From NCBI GenBank assembly GCA_017979445.1, contig CM030709.1, positions 1,240,001 to 1,304,000 on the forward strand: a DNA stretch of 64,000 bases. Direction: 5' to 3'. Source of the DNA: Akebia trifoliata. Taxonomy: Eukaryota > Streptophyta > Magnoliopsida > Ranunculales > Lardizabalaceae. Below, piece by piece: positions 24,216 to 37,055 of the stretch. The notes under the pieces were generated by a model, which had not been told where the DNA came from, made no database searches, and was given only the letters and a program-made list of their open reading frames with translations. Position 1 is the first letter of the stretch, and each line of letters opens with the position of its first letter. Both the position numbers and the translations under genes were made by a program.

Positions 24216-26074
24216 TAAAAAGGTTTGAACACGTTCAACAAAGACCGATTACAATATTAATTAGAAAAAAAATTAAACTATATTTAGTTTTGCAAAAGGT
24301 AATATACATGAACATGATTCATTAAGCAGACTCCAAATCCCTAGGATAATGTTTAATAACCTTATTTATGTTGTGTACCACGTGGCACATTGATCCCGTT
24401 GCCATAGGAATGTCCTCCGACGATCAAATTGGTTCAAGCCCACCTTGAGAAGAGGCCCTATTTCATTGATTTGAACTCTCTAAACATGTAGGTTTTTTGT
24501 GGTATTATCACCCAAAGACTTTACAAACTAAACTAACTGACATAAATGGTAATGTTGTCAAGAATATCATATTACGTTAAACACCTTGTATTATAGGGTG
24601 ATGTTGTAAATAGTTCTCTTTGTTCCACATATTAGATAGGGTATCGAAGAGAGTGAGGTGCTAAAAGAGTCTCTTGAGTCCAAAAACTCCAACACAAACA
24701 ATTCGTAACATTCATACAAAAGAGTAGAAATAAGAAGAAAGAAAAATAGATTTTCATATGCACCTAAAAATAAACTCCTATTCATAAAACACTTCATATG
24801 ACTGTATTTTAATAAGAATTAAAGAACTAAAATAGAAACCTACATCTAATAGGAACAAGTATGAACATTAACCCTCAGGGCCCACCCTCACTTACTTGGT
24901 GCGAGTGATGTGCGGACATTGCACATGTCCTGGGACTAGTCCTTAGATAAGATCATGGTCTATAGACTGGGAAAAGTTCATACACGGGCCCAGTCCGTTG
25001 TCTACAGAGATACCTGATCATCAAAAATAGAATAAAATAATCCTATTAAAAATAGGATTAAGTTTAGATGTTTCCACAGAGCTTTCCATCCTTTAGGCCG
25101 GCAAACTCTGCTTCCATATGGAAGGGCTTTCCTCTTCCTCTAGTGCAGCTCCGTTGTTAATAGAAGTGCTTTTATGAAAGCACTTATCTTTGAATCATTT
25201 CTATAAGAATTGCAATTGTTATAATCAAGTAGTTTTCTGGGTCTAGAAGCATTTTCAATAGCTGTTGGCACTTGTTGAAAATATAGCTTTTATGAGCATT
25301 TTGGTCGTATGTTATTTTGGAGGTATTATGAGATACACCCCAAAATTTTGGATAATAGATAGAAATCACCATGGCCCAAATTGGGTTCCATTAAATAATT
25401 TCTCCAAAGAAATAGGTGACATTAAAACATATTTGGCGCGACTCAAAGTAATTTTAACACTAGCTTGGAGCCTTTTTTGGTGGGAAAATTGTGTTATTTT
25501 ATTGCTCGGCGTTTTGACGTTATAATTTTTGTAGTTTAAATTATTTTATTTATTTTTACCATGGGTAAACATTTGCAACACATATGTACCTATTTAACGA
25601 TATATTTCAATGTAAAACTGAAATATCCATGCACCAATCTATTTTATGTTTCTATCCTTGGACCAAATTTTAAGTTAATTAATACCCTCGATTTTAAAGA
25701 TTTTGTTGTTGTTCTTACATTCCATGTGTGGGGCGACATGTTCTTCATGTATTTAGGTAGATCCCACAAATCTATAATATTTAAGTGAATAAAAATAGGC
25801 CACACCAATTCATATAACATCTTGGGGTGCTATTAGTGAAAGTTTCTGTGGCAATAGAAGCTCTCTAAAAATATTGACATCGTCAAGGATCCACTTGCAA
25901 GAGTTTCTGTTTTTCTTGTTTTTTTGGTCCGAAAGTTTAGTCAATGTGTGATAAGTGAATGGTTGGTGTTATATAATTCGATTTCAAATGTATTTTTTTG
26001 GTATAAACACCCGGTCCACTAGGGCATGATATCATTTTACACACATGATGTTGAAATACATGTCATTAATATGC
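24216..26074. other. Gene-poor interval, nothing recognised
   Basis: No domain-bearing open frame on either strand. The open frames at 25265-25525 and 25561-25788 are AT-driven and show no homology that I recognise. A small palindrome around AGTGCTTTTATGAAAGCACT is at 25164-25183. Confidence 0.4.
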
Positions 26075-26284
26075 ATGATTTTATATCTTCTTCGAGACCA
26101 AGATGACTCGTCTGATTCATTTCAGTATCGTCCACCAATGAGACAGATTGACAAGTCATCTCAAACCTGACGTGCTTCTAAAAAGTCAGTCTATTGTGTA
26201 ATTGTTGAGCGAAACGATTTGATTAAATTGGATGACTTGATCTCATTCATGGACGAGATGTCAAAACGAGTTTTAAAACCCTGG
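26075..26284. mobile_element. MITE family I, copy 2
   Basis: Starts ATGATTTTATATCTTC, contains GAGACCAAGATGACTCG and CAGTATCGTCCA, and ends AACGAGTTTTAAAACC. The order matches copy 1 at 22.2 kb. Confidence 0.65.
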
Positions 26285-26474
26285 CTCCAATCTGTCCGTG
26301 TGATGTTTAGTGATTGTTTCTCAGCACCATGATTTGCAAGAAATAGAAAAAGGATCTCATCATCATCATCGGTAGATAGAAGCAATCTTGTCCAATCATG
26401 TAAATTTTGTGTTCGTTTTATTTTTATTTACATTTTTTTTATTTTTTATTTTTTATTTTCATTGTTTCTCACAC

Positions 26475-26971
26475 ATGATTTTAAAACTCGATTTTGTGTC
26501 TTGTCCATGCTAGATACCAAGTTGTCTCGTCCAATAATTTGAAAAATGAATGTCAGGCATTAAATCTTGTTCGAAAAATTAACTTATCAGTCCGTCTCGT
26601 CCAATAATTTGAAAAATGAATGTAGGGCATTAAACCTCGTTAAAAAAAATTGACTTGTTTGTCCATCTCAATAAATAATTTGAAAAATAAATGTGGGGCA
26701 TTAAATCTTGTTCCAAAAATTGATGTATCCACAAATGAACATAGGGGCATTAAATCTCGTTCAAAAAATTGACTTAACCACAATAATTTGAAAAATGTAC
26801 ATGGGGCATTAAATCTTGTTCGAAAAATTGACTTATCCCCAATAATTTAAAAAATGAACGTGGGGCATTAAATCTCGTTCAAAAAATTGACTTGTCCATC
26901 TATTTTGTTCATGCTTGATACCAAGACGACTCGGACGATACATCTCAGCCTTAAACGAGTTTTGAAACCAT
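26475..26971. mobile_element. MITE family I, copy 3, enlarged by an internal tandem array
   Basis: The left end ATGATTTTAAAACTCG and the right end CGAGTTTTGAAACCAT are the family I termini. Internal family motifs (CTTGTCCATGCTAGATACCAAG on the left, TTCATGCTTGATACCAAGACG on the right) are separated by a roughly 60-70-bp repeat array, making this copy about 500 bp instead of 200. Confidence 0.65.
26531..26905. repeat. Tandem array, about six units of roughly 60-70 bp
   Basis: The unit core CAATAATTTGAAAAATGAA, GGGCATTAAATCTCGTTC and AAAAATTGACTT recurs at about 26531, 26601, 26673, 26730 (truncated), 26781 and 26840. The spacing shortens from about 70 to 60 bp along the array. Confidence 0.85.
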
Positions 26972-27566
26972 GTTCTCACAATCAATTTTAATTACTCATT
27001 GTCTAACTTGGGTGTTGAATTTTCTTTGAAAGATACCCACTAATTAAGGAGGAGTTCTATGTGAAAAACTTGTCACAGTTGATGTGATTGGTTCCACTGA
27101 CCATTGAATGACAAATTTTCTCCATAGTTTTCTTATTTTCAAATTAAGGAGTGGAACTATCAAGTTGCAAATCTATATTTTCTCCAAATAATTCAGTCTC
27201 TCTTACTTTTTCTACTTGTTTTCGTGCACTTTTATTATTAATCGTTTTGATAAATTTTCCAATGTACATAGAGATTCAAAAATTTACTTTACTCATCTTG
27301 AAATTTAGACTATTGGGGGTATTGACGAATGTGTATGATTGACATTTAGATTAACCAATTTCCACTGTGATCAGATTTTGACCTTTAGAAAATGTGTATT
27401 ACGTTGGTCCCAACTCTTCATTTTACTTTTTTTGCCTTGTATTTAGGGATTAAATATTTCAGCCGTTCTAAGATTTTTTGAAAAAATTATGCCATATTTT
27501 TGGTGGATATAAAACATTTCATTATTTCTAAGTTGTTATAATTTTCTAAATCTTAGGTCCTATTTC
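26972..27566. other. Intergenic DNA, nothing recognised
   Basis: AT-rich sequence with no bounded repeat or gene. Confidence 0.4.
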
Positions 27567-28486
27567 TAGGGCTGTCAACAGGTAGTTATTGAATCGGATA
27601 TACCTCTATCCAAATTTGAATCTGAAAAAATTCATTGGTATCCGAATCCAATCGGATACTTATATTCAACATTCAAATTCGCATTCGATTTTCTTATTGG
27701 ATATTTGATATAATTCAATTCGAATTTGATGCGATTGTTTTCAACCTCAAGTTCAAACCCCTGATTTTTCACCAAGAAAGAGAGATTGATCCGAGGCTCA
27801 CAGAGGTTTCGCAGTTGTTTGAGCGATTCAAAAAAGCTTTTAGAAGAAACGATTTCGATATTTGCACGATGTCATGTCTGTTTAAATGCATTTATAGAGA
27901 AAAGAAAAAAAAAATCCTAGAAATAGTTTCATCTTCTATTTGAGAGAGATGCATCCATTTCATTTGTCTTACCTTGAAACCCAAACCTTCACGAAATCAG
28001 ATATTCAACTTGTAGTTTCTAACAAAGAAAACATTCCCCCAATCCCATTTACAATGAATTCCAACCAGTCCCATCATCTCTTCCTCTTTTTAGGGTTAGG
28101 AAGATGAGATCATAACCTTTACCCAAAGGTAAACAATTTAACAGCCTGGTGGAGAGAGAGAACCATATAAAAAGTTTGTGCCAGAGAAGATGGTGCCGAC
28201 CCTCGTTTGGTATTGAAACCCTTTTAAGGAGATGGGAGCAAAACTTGCTGAAAACTCTTGAAAGTGGAGAAAAGCATCACATATATTTTATTATGTTTTT
28301 ATTTTTATATATATAAAACGAATAAGATATTATCGAATCAGATGTACTAATATCTGAAATGCTATTGAATATAAAAAAAATATCCGAATTCAAATATGAT
28401 ATTCGAAACTTTCAAATAATATTCGATTTTTCAAATACGAATTCAATTTCAAATTCGGATTTCAGCTATCCATTGACAAATCTACC
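27567..28486. mobile_element. Non-autonomous element with GGGCTGTCAA-type ends
   Basis: The left terminus AGGGCTGTCAACAGGTA pairs loosely with the right terminus TATCCATTGACAAATCT. Sub-terminal regions on both sides are rich in TATCCGAATCC/GGATTTGA-like words in opposite orientation, a layout common in plant hAT-like non-autonomous elements. No transposase seen. A GC-richer centre at 27.9-28.25 kb may be captured sequence. Confidence 0.5.
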
Positions 28487-28660
28487 TATTTCTTTCTTAA
28501 CCCGAGTTTTAAAACTCATTAGGTCACTTCAACTCTAATGATTTCGAGATATTGCCTGAAAATTGGATAGAACAACTTGTTGGCAAATAAATTGGGTTGA
28601 ATGAACTCGAAAATCCCACCAAGGTTAGAAAGTTGACTGAGCTATTTAATTAAGAATAAT

Positions 28661-28823
28661 GATTTTCTAACTAAAAAGTCTTTACTCGTTCAATATCTGG
28701 CTGACCTGGCATGAATACGGAATCATATATTCTTTTTCTCGGGATACAAAACTGCACATCTTTTACGAAAATGCCACATCAATCAACCTAATATTTAATC
28801 GAGTGAAGGCTTTCTAGAAAATC
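28661..28823. mobile_element. MITE family F, degraded copy
   Basis: Begins GATTTTCTAACTAAAAAGTC and ends with the complementary TTTCTAGAAAATC. An internal CTCGGGATACAAAACTG matches the style of the family copies at 21.8 and 33.0 kb. Confidence 0.5.
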
Positions 28824-29415
28824 AGAAATCTTCAGGTTGAAATTTGCAGATGGTCCACTAGCTATAATTCGTTCCACGCACCTACAATTACAATTCAAAA
28901 AAGGCCGCACGCCAGGAACGTTGAAGAGAGTGAGAGAACATGATTTTTGTGGCAAAGAAATGTGTTCGTACTTCATAGTCAGCTTGCATTAACAGTACAA
29001 AACAAAACAAATCTTAATAATTGAAAAAAAAAAAAAAAAAAGGTACAACAGTAATTGTTTGATTGCTCCAGCGCATGGCCCTGGGTCCCATTTTATGAAA
29101 TTTCGTTAGACCAAAGAAAAGACATTAAGAATCCCATTTCTTAGAAGTAATTGCAAGAGCTGCTATTTGCACCCCAGCTTTTACTTATTTCACGCCAATT
29201 ACTTAAATTATTAATAACATCCTAATTAAAGATTAAAACACATCATCCAAACATTACAAAAGCTTGGTTCAAATTATTACCTCAACACTACAAAGCATTA
29301 TATGAAAACACTATATGAAAACACATTCAAATAATTTTAATAGCTGTTTACAATTGGATTAGACTCATATAAAATCCTAAAGCTAACAACTAGAACTCTA
29401 AATACACACATAGTA
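28824..29415. other. Intergenic DNA, nothing recognised
   Basis: Contains a poly-A run at about 29023-29041. No gene. Confidence 0.4.
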
Positions 29416-29628
29416 CAGGGGCGGAGCCAGGATTTTGCTCTTGTGGGGGAAACTAAGAGTAAATTTATTTTTTGTGGGGGTAAGTAGGAGTTGAAAAAAA
29501 AAATTGTGGGTGTTATGGCAATGGATTTTTTTACCCGCAACAAATATCTATTCGATAACTCATTAATCTATAGACTCTGAAAATTCTTGTGGGGGGCAAG
29601 GGCTCCCACAATGTAAATCTGCCCCTAC
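29416..29628. mobile_element. hAT-like MITE with CAGGGGCGGA ends
   Basis: The left end CAGGGGCGGAGCCAGGATTT pairs imperfectly with the right end AAATCTGCCCCTA. G-rich tracts (GTGGGGG) recur inside. CAGGGGCGGA termini are widespread in plant hAT-type miniature elements. Confidence 0.55.
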
Positions 29629-29730
29629 GCGTGCATACACTCATAGTTTCTAGTGCCATCCCAATTTTTAATTATTCTTAGTCATTGACTTCTTAAAAAA
29701 AAATTGAAAATAAACTGCAAAAGTTGGAGT

Positions 29731-30022
29731 GCCAATAGCATAGCCAACGAGTTTTGTCCTATATGGTCTAGAAGTTTTGGAATGGGATGATTTTTTGTGA
29801 AAATGATCGCTATTGTGAGAAGATCATCCTCATAAAAAATCAATCCATTCCAAAACTTCTAGCACCATCAAAAGTGATTTACAAATCAACACTAAAATTT
29901 GATTGTCCATGATTCTTCAACTTGTAAATTAAAGTTATGAGGAGATCATCCTCACAAAAATTAGTCCATTCTGAAATTTCTAACTCATATAGGATAAAAC
30001 ATGTTCATTGTGTTATTGACTC
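29731..30022. mobile_element. Double-hairpin foldback element, copy a
   Basis: Contains the family core: TAGAAGTTTTGGAATGGGAT and its complement CCATTCCAAAACTTCTA around the first hairpin, a centre with TGATTTACAAATC, and a second, decayed hairpin ending CTAACTCATATAGGAT. The outer arms AGTTTTGTCCTATATGG and ATATAGGATAAAACATG pair. Confidence 0.65.
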
Positions 30023-30435
30023 TTGAGAAATGACTAATGAGAAAACATATATCTCCATTTAAAAAACAGAAATCTAATGACCATGACATATTTTTGATAT
30101 ATCAACAGAATATATTATTGCGACATGTATAAATCCTGCATTGTATACAATATTGTGCTAAACATACCTAATTGCAATATTTTATAGTTTCTATTTCCTT
30201 TATTTTGTCAGAGATTTAATCCTACGTAAAATAAGCGGCGGTGTAATATATGTTTCTTTTATTTGTTCACCTAGTAAACTCATTATCAAGCATTATCCCT
30301 TAGATTTTGGGCCACCAAAATGCATCTTGTTCCTCCATCCTACTCTGATGTAGGTCATGACCTCAACGTTGTTTTGCAATGTGTCAAACCAACTGTGCTA
30401 TGGGTCTAAGCCGTTCATATTTACTTTAAGAAAAA

Positions 30436-30653
30436 TGATAATCTGACTTAACCACATGGCATATATACTCAATCGACATCCCTGATGTGATAGGCTTAGG
30501 GAACCGTAGATCTACTCTCCTAGGGATACAAAACTACAGTCCCCATAAAAAAAAAGTGCTTATTGTTTCCCAAGGAGAGCAGACCTACATTTTCCAAGCC
30601 TATCATGTCAGGGGTGTTAATTGAGTATGCCACATGGGTAAGTCAGATTATCA
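30436..30653. mobile_element. MITE with arms of about 90 bp (family J)
   Basis: The left TGATAATCTGACTTAACCAC pairs with the right GTAAGTCAGATTATCA, and the pairing continues through GATAGGCTTAGG and CCAAGCCTATC. A degraded relative lies at about 51715-51905. Confidence 0.75.
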
Positions 30654-33600
30654 CAACTTATGTTTACTATCTCTATTATCATTTTTTTGGGTATTTCTTT
30701 CACTTGTTTATAATCTTTAACTCTACTGTATATTCCTATACTTGAGTGCTCGTACTAAATTTATAGTCCATACATTGTCTTTGTCCTACTTATTATAATG
30801 CCTTTGGACTCTAACATGGTTCTTTTTTTATTTTGCTTTTGTGTAAACTCATTCTCCAATAAAAGTTTGATTCAAGGCTAATCGAATAAGTTTGGGATCT
30901 AATCCATTCCTTATCGGATTGGTCCAAGATCAACCCCATTTGATCCACAACCCTATCCATCCACATTTCTACCATGAATTGACCTCACTAAGTATTTTTC
31001 CTTTTTATTTTGTATTCATGAAAATTCAACATTGTTTAGCTTTGAACCAACCAACAGACATATTAATGAAGCCTACATCGAAAAACTTATAAGAATGCAT
31101 AAATATCTCCGATCAAGCTTTATTGTCCACGAAAGAGTGGTACCAAGAAGGCCTGGAATTGATAAACACTCAACTCCTAAAAGTACAAGACCTGATGGAT
31201 TAAGGCATGAAGTTTTTCATTATCAAAATTTATTTTTTAATAGGCCAAAACTGTCAAAATAATGGAGGATGAGAGAAATTTGACAGTTCAACCCGTTGGA
31301 TCTGGGGAACATAAAAAATTTCAATGGCCTTGGGCCGTCAAAATTCATTTATAAAATTCAATGGCTTGACCCGTCGAATTTTCTTGTCAAATTTTCCAGT
31401 TTTCACGCATGGCAGTTGATAGGGTTGATCCATGACATATTGAGTCCTTACCCATCCATTACGATTGCCTTCGACACAAATGTTACTTCTACGTTGGCCA
31501 ATAAAATAAATTTAAAAGGAAAAGTTATCTTCGTTGATGATCCATCTACACATGTAGACCGCAATCTGTTTGACTGGCTCCACAATATTGAAGTTAATGC
31601 ATCAATGTGAGACTAGATTCCAGACCACAAGTTGGGTTACCACAATCTGTTTGTCCATGGAGTGGCTCCACACTATTGAAGTTAATGCATCAATCTGAGA
31701 CTAGATTCCAGACCACAAGTTGGGTTAGGCCCATTCAGTTTGACCTTGACTTTGAAGTGGCCCCCAGCCACGCAATCCATACGTTGGGTTAGGTCCACAA
31801 TCATTACTTCAGTCATGTTAGTTATTTAAATAAAGATCGAGTTTAGGTGATTTGTGGAGAATGATTCGGGAGAGAACACATGATTCCGATTGTGAAATAT
31901 TGATTTTATTCTATAATAAGAATTGAAGATCATGTTATTAAGATTTGAATTTTGAATGTTCAAATTTATATCTCAACCATTGGATTTTGTGTTTACATGG
32001 TTAAGATAATGTGTTCTCTCATGAATGATGAGAACTCGACCCTTTATCAAGTCAGGAAAAAAAATGTTGAACAGGGAAATATCTTTAAAATGAACAGTGA
32101 GTCAAAATTGTAAATTCATTAAAAGTTGATTACTTTTTCGTAAATATCCCTATTAATTTATTAAGTTTTTTTTTTTTTTTTTCTTTCATTATTAATTATT
32201 ATAATTAAGTGGTATTTATTTGATAAGTTTCTTAAGTAGTTGAATTATGGTTGCATTCCACCACTCCCATTCAAGTCTCGCTGCCATCATCCCATCCAGA
32301 TTATTGAGCTGAAGACCTCATTATGGTCCTTTGGAACCTTCTATTGTTCTCCTACATTAGGTAAAAATACACCCAAGACGTAAGTTCTAGTTTCTAATTA
32401 AATTAAATTAAAAAAAAAAAAACTGATCTCCTAGAGATCAAATTTCTAATAAATCAGGAAAGCTGTAACAAAAAGAATATTTTTCTTCCATCTCAGCTCT
32501 GCATTTTTTAAGTCTAGAAACTTCTTAATAAGATGCTATACTCAAGTTTTCATCATTATTTTGAATTTTTCAACCCATCTTATACTTCTGGCCATCTAAT
32601 AAAATGCATAAATCAAATATTATATATAATTTAAAAAATTCTTGGGTGGCTACATGACTATCCCTCTAAAACTATAATTTATCTTGTGAGTTGTAAGAAT
32701 AGTAACAAAGTTTGGGTTGGCTAATTATTCTCATGGCTTAAATTGGATTAATTTCAATAAATTCAAAAAAGTTACTTTAAAAATTGGATTTTTTTTTTTT
32801 TTAAGAATATACAAATGATGTTATTGGGTTCTCACCAAAAATGATTATCTAAAAATCTTATCACGTTCTTTTGATTTGAATGATGAAGAAAATAAAAAAT
32901 TTGAGGGTGAAGAATAAAAATATGATCATATTCCATGACTAATTGATGTATTATCCATTAATTAGATGATTTGTCAATTTAATCAATTAATCTCTTATTC
33001 AGATAATTTTATAAAAGAGTCGCGATAATCTAACACTCTTCACAGAACCATAGATCTTTGCTTTGGGATACTCAAGAAAAAGATTTATGATTTTGTAATT
33101 GCTAGGTCAGGGATCATATGGGGACGTCTGAAAAACGAGCGTTAGATTAACATTAGTCTTTTATAAATTTTTTAGAGAATTTGATAACTATGGTTGCAAG
33201 GGGTGTTAGCGCCTTCCCTAGTGGTACACTATAGCATATGAATGATTTTTTTATCATAAAATTTTTCATACATAAGTTCACCAATTCATGCCATGTCAAG
33301 CCTAATGAGGATAGTTTTATAAATTAGGGATGCCATTCACACATAGGCCCATTGGATTGGTGGATCCGGGATTCTGCGAGCACTATGAGCAAAATTTATG
33401 TGAGAATTTTTTTTCTTGCCATATTATATTTATAGGTATATTTAGTCAAGAAAAACCAATTTTCTTAACCTTTCTTTAAGTACATAAAGTTTCATGACCA
33501 GTCAAAAACATGATCGATGTCAAAGGGATGTAGATAATAAAATTTTAATTTTTTTTAAAAGAATATAAATTTACATTTTTGGGTTGTAAGTTTAAACTTG

Positions 33601-34427
33601 GAAGTTGAGGTCCTTTTCCAAACCTTAGACTAAGCCAAAAAAAAAAAAAAAAAAAATTATTTTTTTAATTGTATAACAGATGAAATCGGGACGGTCATGG
33701 TGGTACTTGGTCAACACGTTAATCAACGTGGAACTTAGCAATGCTAGCCTAACTCTTAAACTATAGTATATCTACCACCCATTACTGAGAAAGAAAATGA
33801 TGATTAAGCAAACTTTAGAGAAAAAACATAATAGAGATGCCATTGACACCCCATCTTGTGCTTATTTCACTCCCAATTTTTCAATTATTCATCTCATCCC
33901 AATTAAAGATTAGAACAAACTCTTCAAGAATTACAAAAGGTTTACCTCAAATTATAATCACAAGATTACAAAATGATTACCCTCTTATAAAATTCTAAAT
34001 CCAAAAAAATATAAATCTAATTAAGAAAAAAAATGAATGTGCCTCTCTTGGCACCCCAACTTTTACTTGTTCTCAAGCATTCGCTTATTTTCTTTATTTT
34101 TAATTGAGTATAATTAGTAAAAGTTGGGATAATCAATAGCAACTATAGAAAGCAAAAATAAATTTTAAATTCAAATCTTAGTTTAAAAGATCGAATCCAC
34201 GACACAAGAACTCGATGACCAACTCGAAGGCTCGTGAGTCCACTTGGGTGAGTAACAATTCATAAAAGACATAAAGATAACCACAAACTCGGTTGAGTTT
34301 CTAAGAGAAGCGGTGGGAATTCAAGTTGATTCAGTCGAGTTTAAGGACGATTCAGCTCGAAATTCAAACGAGTGGAGTCTGACTTAACGAGTTTTAAAAC
34401 AATGGTTCAGAATCAGATGCAAACACC
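30654..34427. other. Gene-poor interval upstream of the P450 cluster
   Basis: No supported gene. It includes open frames at 31032-31262 and 31296-31610 with no known domain, poly-T/A tracts, and a degraded family F MITE at about 33020-33165. From about 33.7 kb the sequence is homologous to 41.98-42.4 kb, marking the left flank of the duplicated P450 block. Confidence 0.4.
31562..31728. repeat. Two-unit direct tandem duplication
   Basis: CAATCTGTTTG, TATTGAAGTTAATGCATCAA and GACTAGATTCCAGACCACAA occur twice in the same order with a spacing of about 88 bases. The second unit has a 9-bp insertion. Confidence 0.8.
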
Positions 34428-34434
34428 TATAAAT
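34428..34434 (+). promoter_or_regulatory. TATA box candidate of CYP714-like copy 1
   Basis: TATAAAT, 61 bases upstream of the ATG at 34495, followed by a GA-rich leader (34473-34493). Position and sequence fit a core promoter. Confidence 0.5.
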
Positions 34435-34494
34435 TGAAGTGAACCCTTGAACAAATGCACCACATTATCATCGAGAGAGAGAGAGAGAGAGAGT

Positions 34495-37016
34495 ATGGAG
34501 ACCTTAGTAGTTTTGAAGATATTCTTCTCTTTCATTGTACTTGCTTTGGTTGGGTATCTTATACGTCTCTATGAGGATCTGTGCTTGAAGCCTGAAAAGC
34601 GTCGATCACAACTTCGAAAGCAAGGGATTAAAGGCCCATCACCTTCTTTTCTCTATGGAAATATTCCAGAAATGAAAAAATTCTTCTATCGAATGTAATT
34701 AAGGAGCAAAGAGATGGTCACATCTCTCATGATTGTTCTTCCTTTATCTTGCCATTCTTAGAACAGTGGAGAGAACAATATGGTATATACATTTGATCTT
34801 CACCCTTCATTTGGTGGTCTTAATTGATTCTTGAGTTAATGATTTTGATCATTAAATACTTTTATATTTATATGATTGATTTTCTAATAAAATTAACAGG
34901 TAAAATATTCATGTTTTCTCGTGGAAATCAACAACTACTGTACCTAACAAACCCTGATGTGGTGAAGGAGATGAGCACTTGTACATCTTTGGACTTAGGG
35001 AAGCCTGGATATCAACAGAAGGATAGAGGTGCTTTGCTTGGTCAAGGAATTCTTACTTCAAATGGTGCTTATTGGGCACACCAAAGAAAAATCATAGCTC
35101 CTGAACTCTACATGGAAAAGGTTAAGGTAAGTTTAATTTAATTTATGGGATATTTATACACTCATCCATCCCTCCACCTTTTTGTAAATGTTTTAGAGAT
35201 ATCCTTGGATGTTCATTGTCCTCAGTCTATTCAGGAAGACTCTATGACAAATCTTTAGCCAAAAATCCTAATCTTCAATTAATTATCTTTAACCTCTTGA
35301 ATAAAACCCTTGATTTTTCTATCAAAGAATCTATTGTTTTCTACTTCCCAAAAAAAAATTCTATCTTGCTTATGAGGTTTGGAAGTTGAATAAAAAAAGG
35401 AGGGTAATTTTTTTCCCTCAGGAGGTTGAAGTTGAGGGCCTATTTTATCAGTATCTCAGACAAGACTGAGGTCAAGGGATATGCCATAATAAGTTCCTTG
35501 ATGTAGAATATGGAGTATTTATGCCATTCTATGTAAAGGGAACGGATCAAGGGACATATGTAAAAACAATTTAACATTAATAAATTTTCAAAATATGGGT
35601 TAGAAATTTCGGATTGAGCTGATTTTTTGTGAGGATGATCTCTATTATGGGAAGATCATCAGGAAAAAAAAAATCAGTGATTTAGAATGTCGACCGTCGA
35701 TTTTTTGTCAATAATTTGTAAATCACTTTTGATGGATTTAGAAGTTTCAGATTGAGTTGATTTTTTGTGAGGATGATCTTCTCATCATAGTGACCATCCT
35801 CGCAAAAAATCAGCTCAATCCAAAACCTCTAACCCATATTTTGAAAAACCATTGTTTTTACATATGTCCCATGAACCGCCCCCCTTATGTAAAATAGTGT
35901 GTGTATACATATATAACACATCTTTATACCTCACATAAACATGTTAAACGTTTTGAGATGGAGTTGCACAGATCCTAGGGTCTAGTAATCTTTTAAGGAG
36001 GATCTTTTGACATTTCTTTTTTAAAAATCAGCTCAATCCAAAACCTCTAACCCATATTTTGAAAAACCATTGTATTTACATATGTCCCATGAACCGCCCC
36101 CTTATGTAAAATAGTGTGTGTATATATAAATATATAACACATCTTTATACCTCACGTAAACATGTTAAACGTTGTGAGATGGAGTTGCACAGATCCTAGG
36201 GTCTAGTAATCTTTTAAGGAGGATCTTTTGACATTTCATTTTTAAAAATCAGCTCAATCCAAAACCTCTAACCCATATTTTGAAAAACCATTGTATTTAC
36301 ATATGTCCCATGAACCGCCCCCTTATGTAAAATAGTGTGTGTGTATATATATATAACACATTTTTATACCTCACATAAACATGTTAAACGTTGTGAGATG
36401 GAGTTGCACAGATCCTAGGGTCTAGTAATTTTTTTTTTTTTCTTCCAAAAGAAAAAGTTTAAAACCTCATTTATTTTAGAGGTGCCTAATCCATGTTTTG
36501 GTGAATATTCCTAACTTTAAAATTTGATAGCATACTCATTGACCTTGGTCTTCGTTAATAATAATAAAAAACTTGTTTTTTTTTTCTTTCCTAACCCTTT
36601 TTCATAAATATTAATAAATAAATAAATAAATAAAGCATTCAAGATCATTGTCCCTAAGTTTTATACATGGGTTATTTTTATTTTTCTCTTGTATCCTTTT
36701 AATTTATGTAGTTTAAAAATCACATCTCATTTTAGGGGATGGTGAACTTAATGGTGGAGTCTGCAAATTCACTATTGAAGTCATGGGAAAGTAGATTTGA
36801 AGGTGAAGAGTGCATATTGGATATAAGAATTGATGAGGACATGAGAAGCTTCTCTGGTGATGTAATCTCAAGAGCATGCTTTGGGAGCAATTTTGCCGAA
36901 GGAAAAGAGATTTTCTTAAGGCTTAGATCTCTTCAAAAGGCCATGTCCAATTCAAATTTACTCATTGGGCTTCCTGTCCTAAGGTATGAGAAATATTAAA
37001 TCACTATTTAATAGAA

Positions 37017-37055
<39 letters not shown>

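Noticed and set aside
26531..26905. Regular repeats with similar spacing, superficially like a CRISPR array
   Set aside because: Plant nuclear context, no distinct spacers, units vary in length and the whole unit is repeated; it is a tandem array inside a MITE.
31032..31792. Series of open frames that might be exons of one gene
   Set aside because: No consistent frame or recognisable protein; part of the region is a simple tandem duplication.
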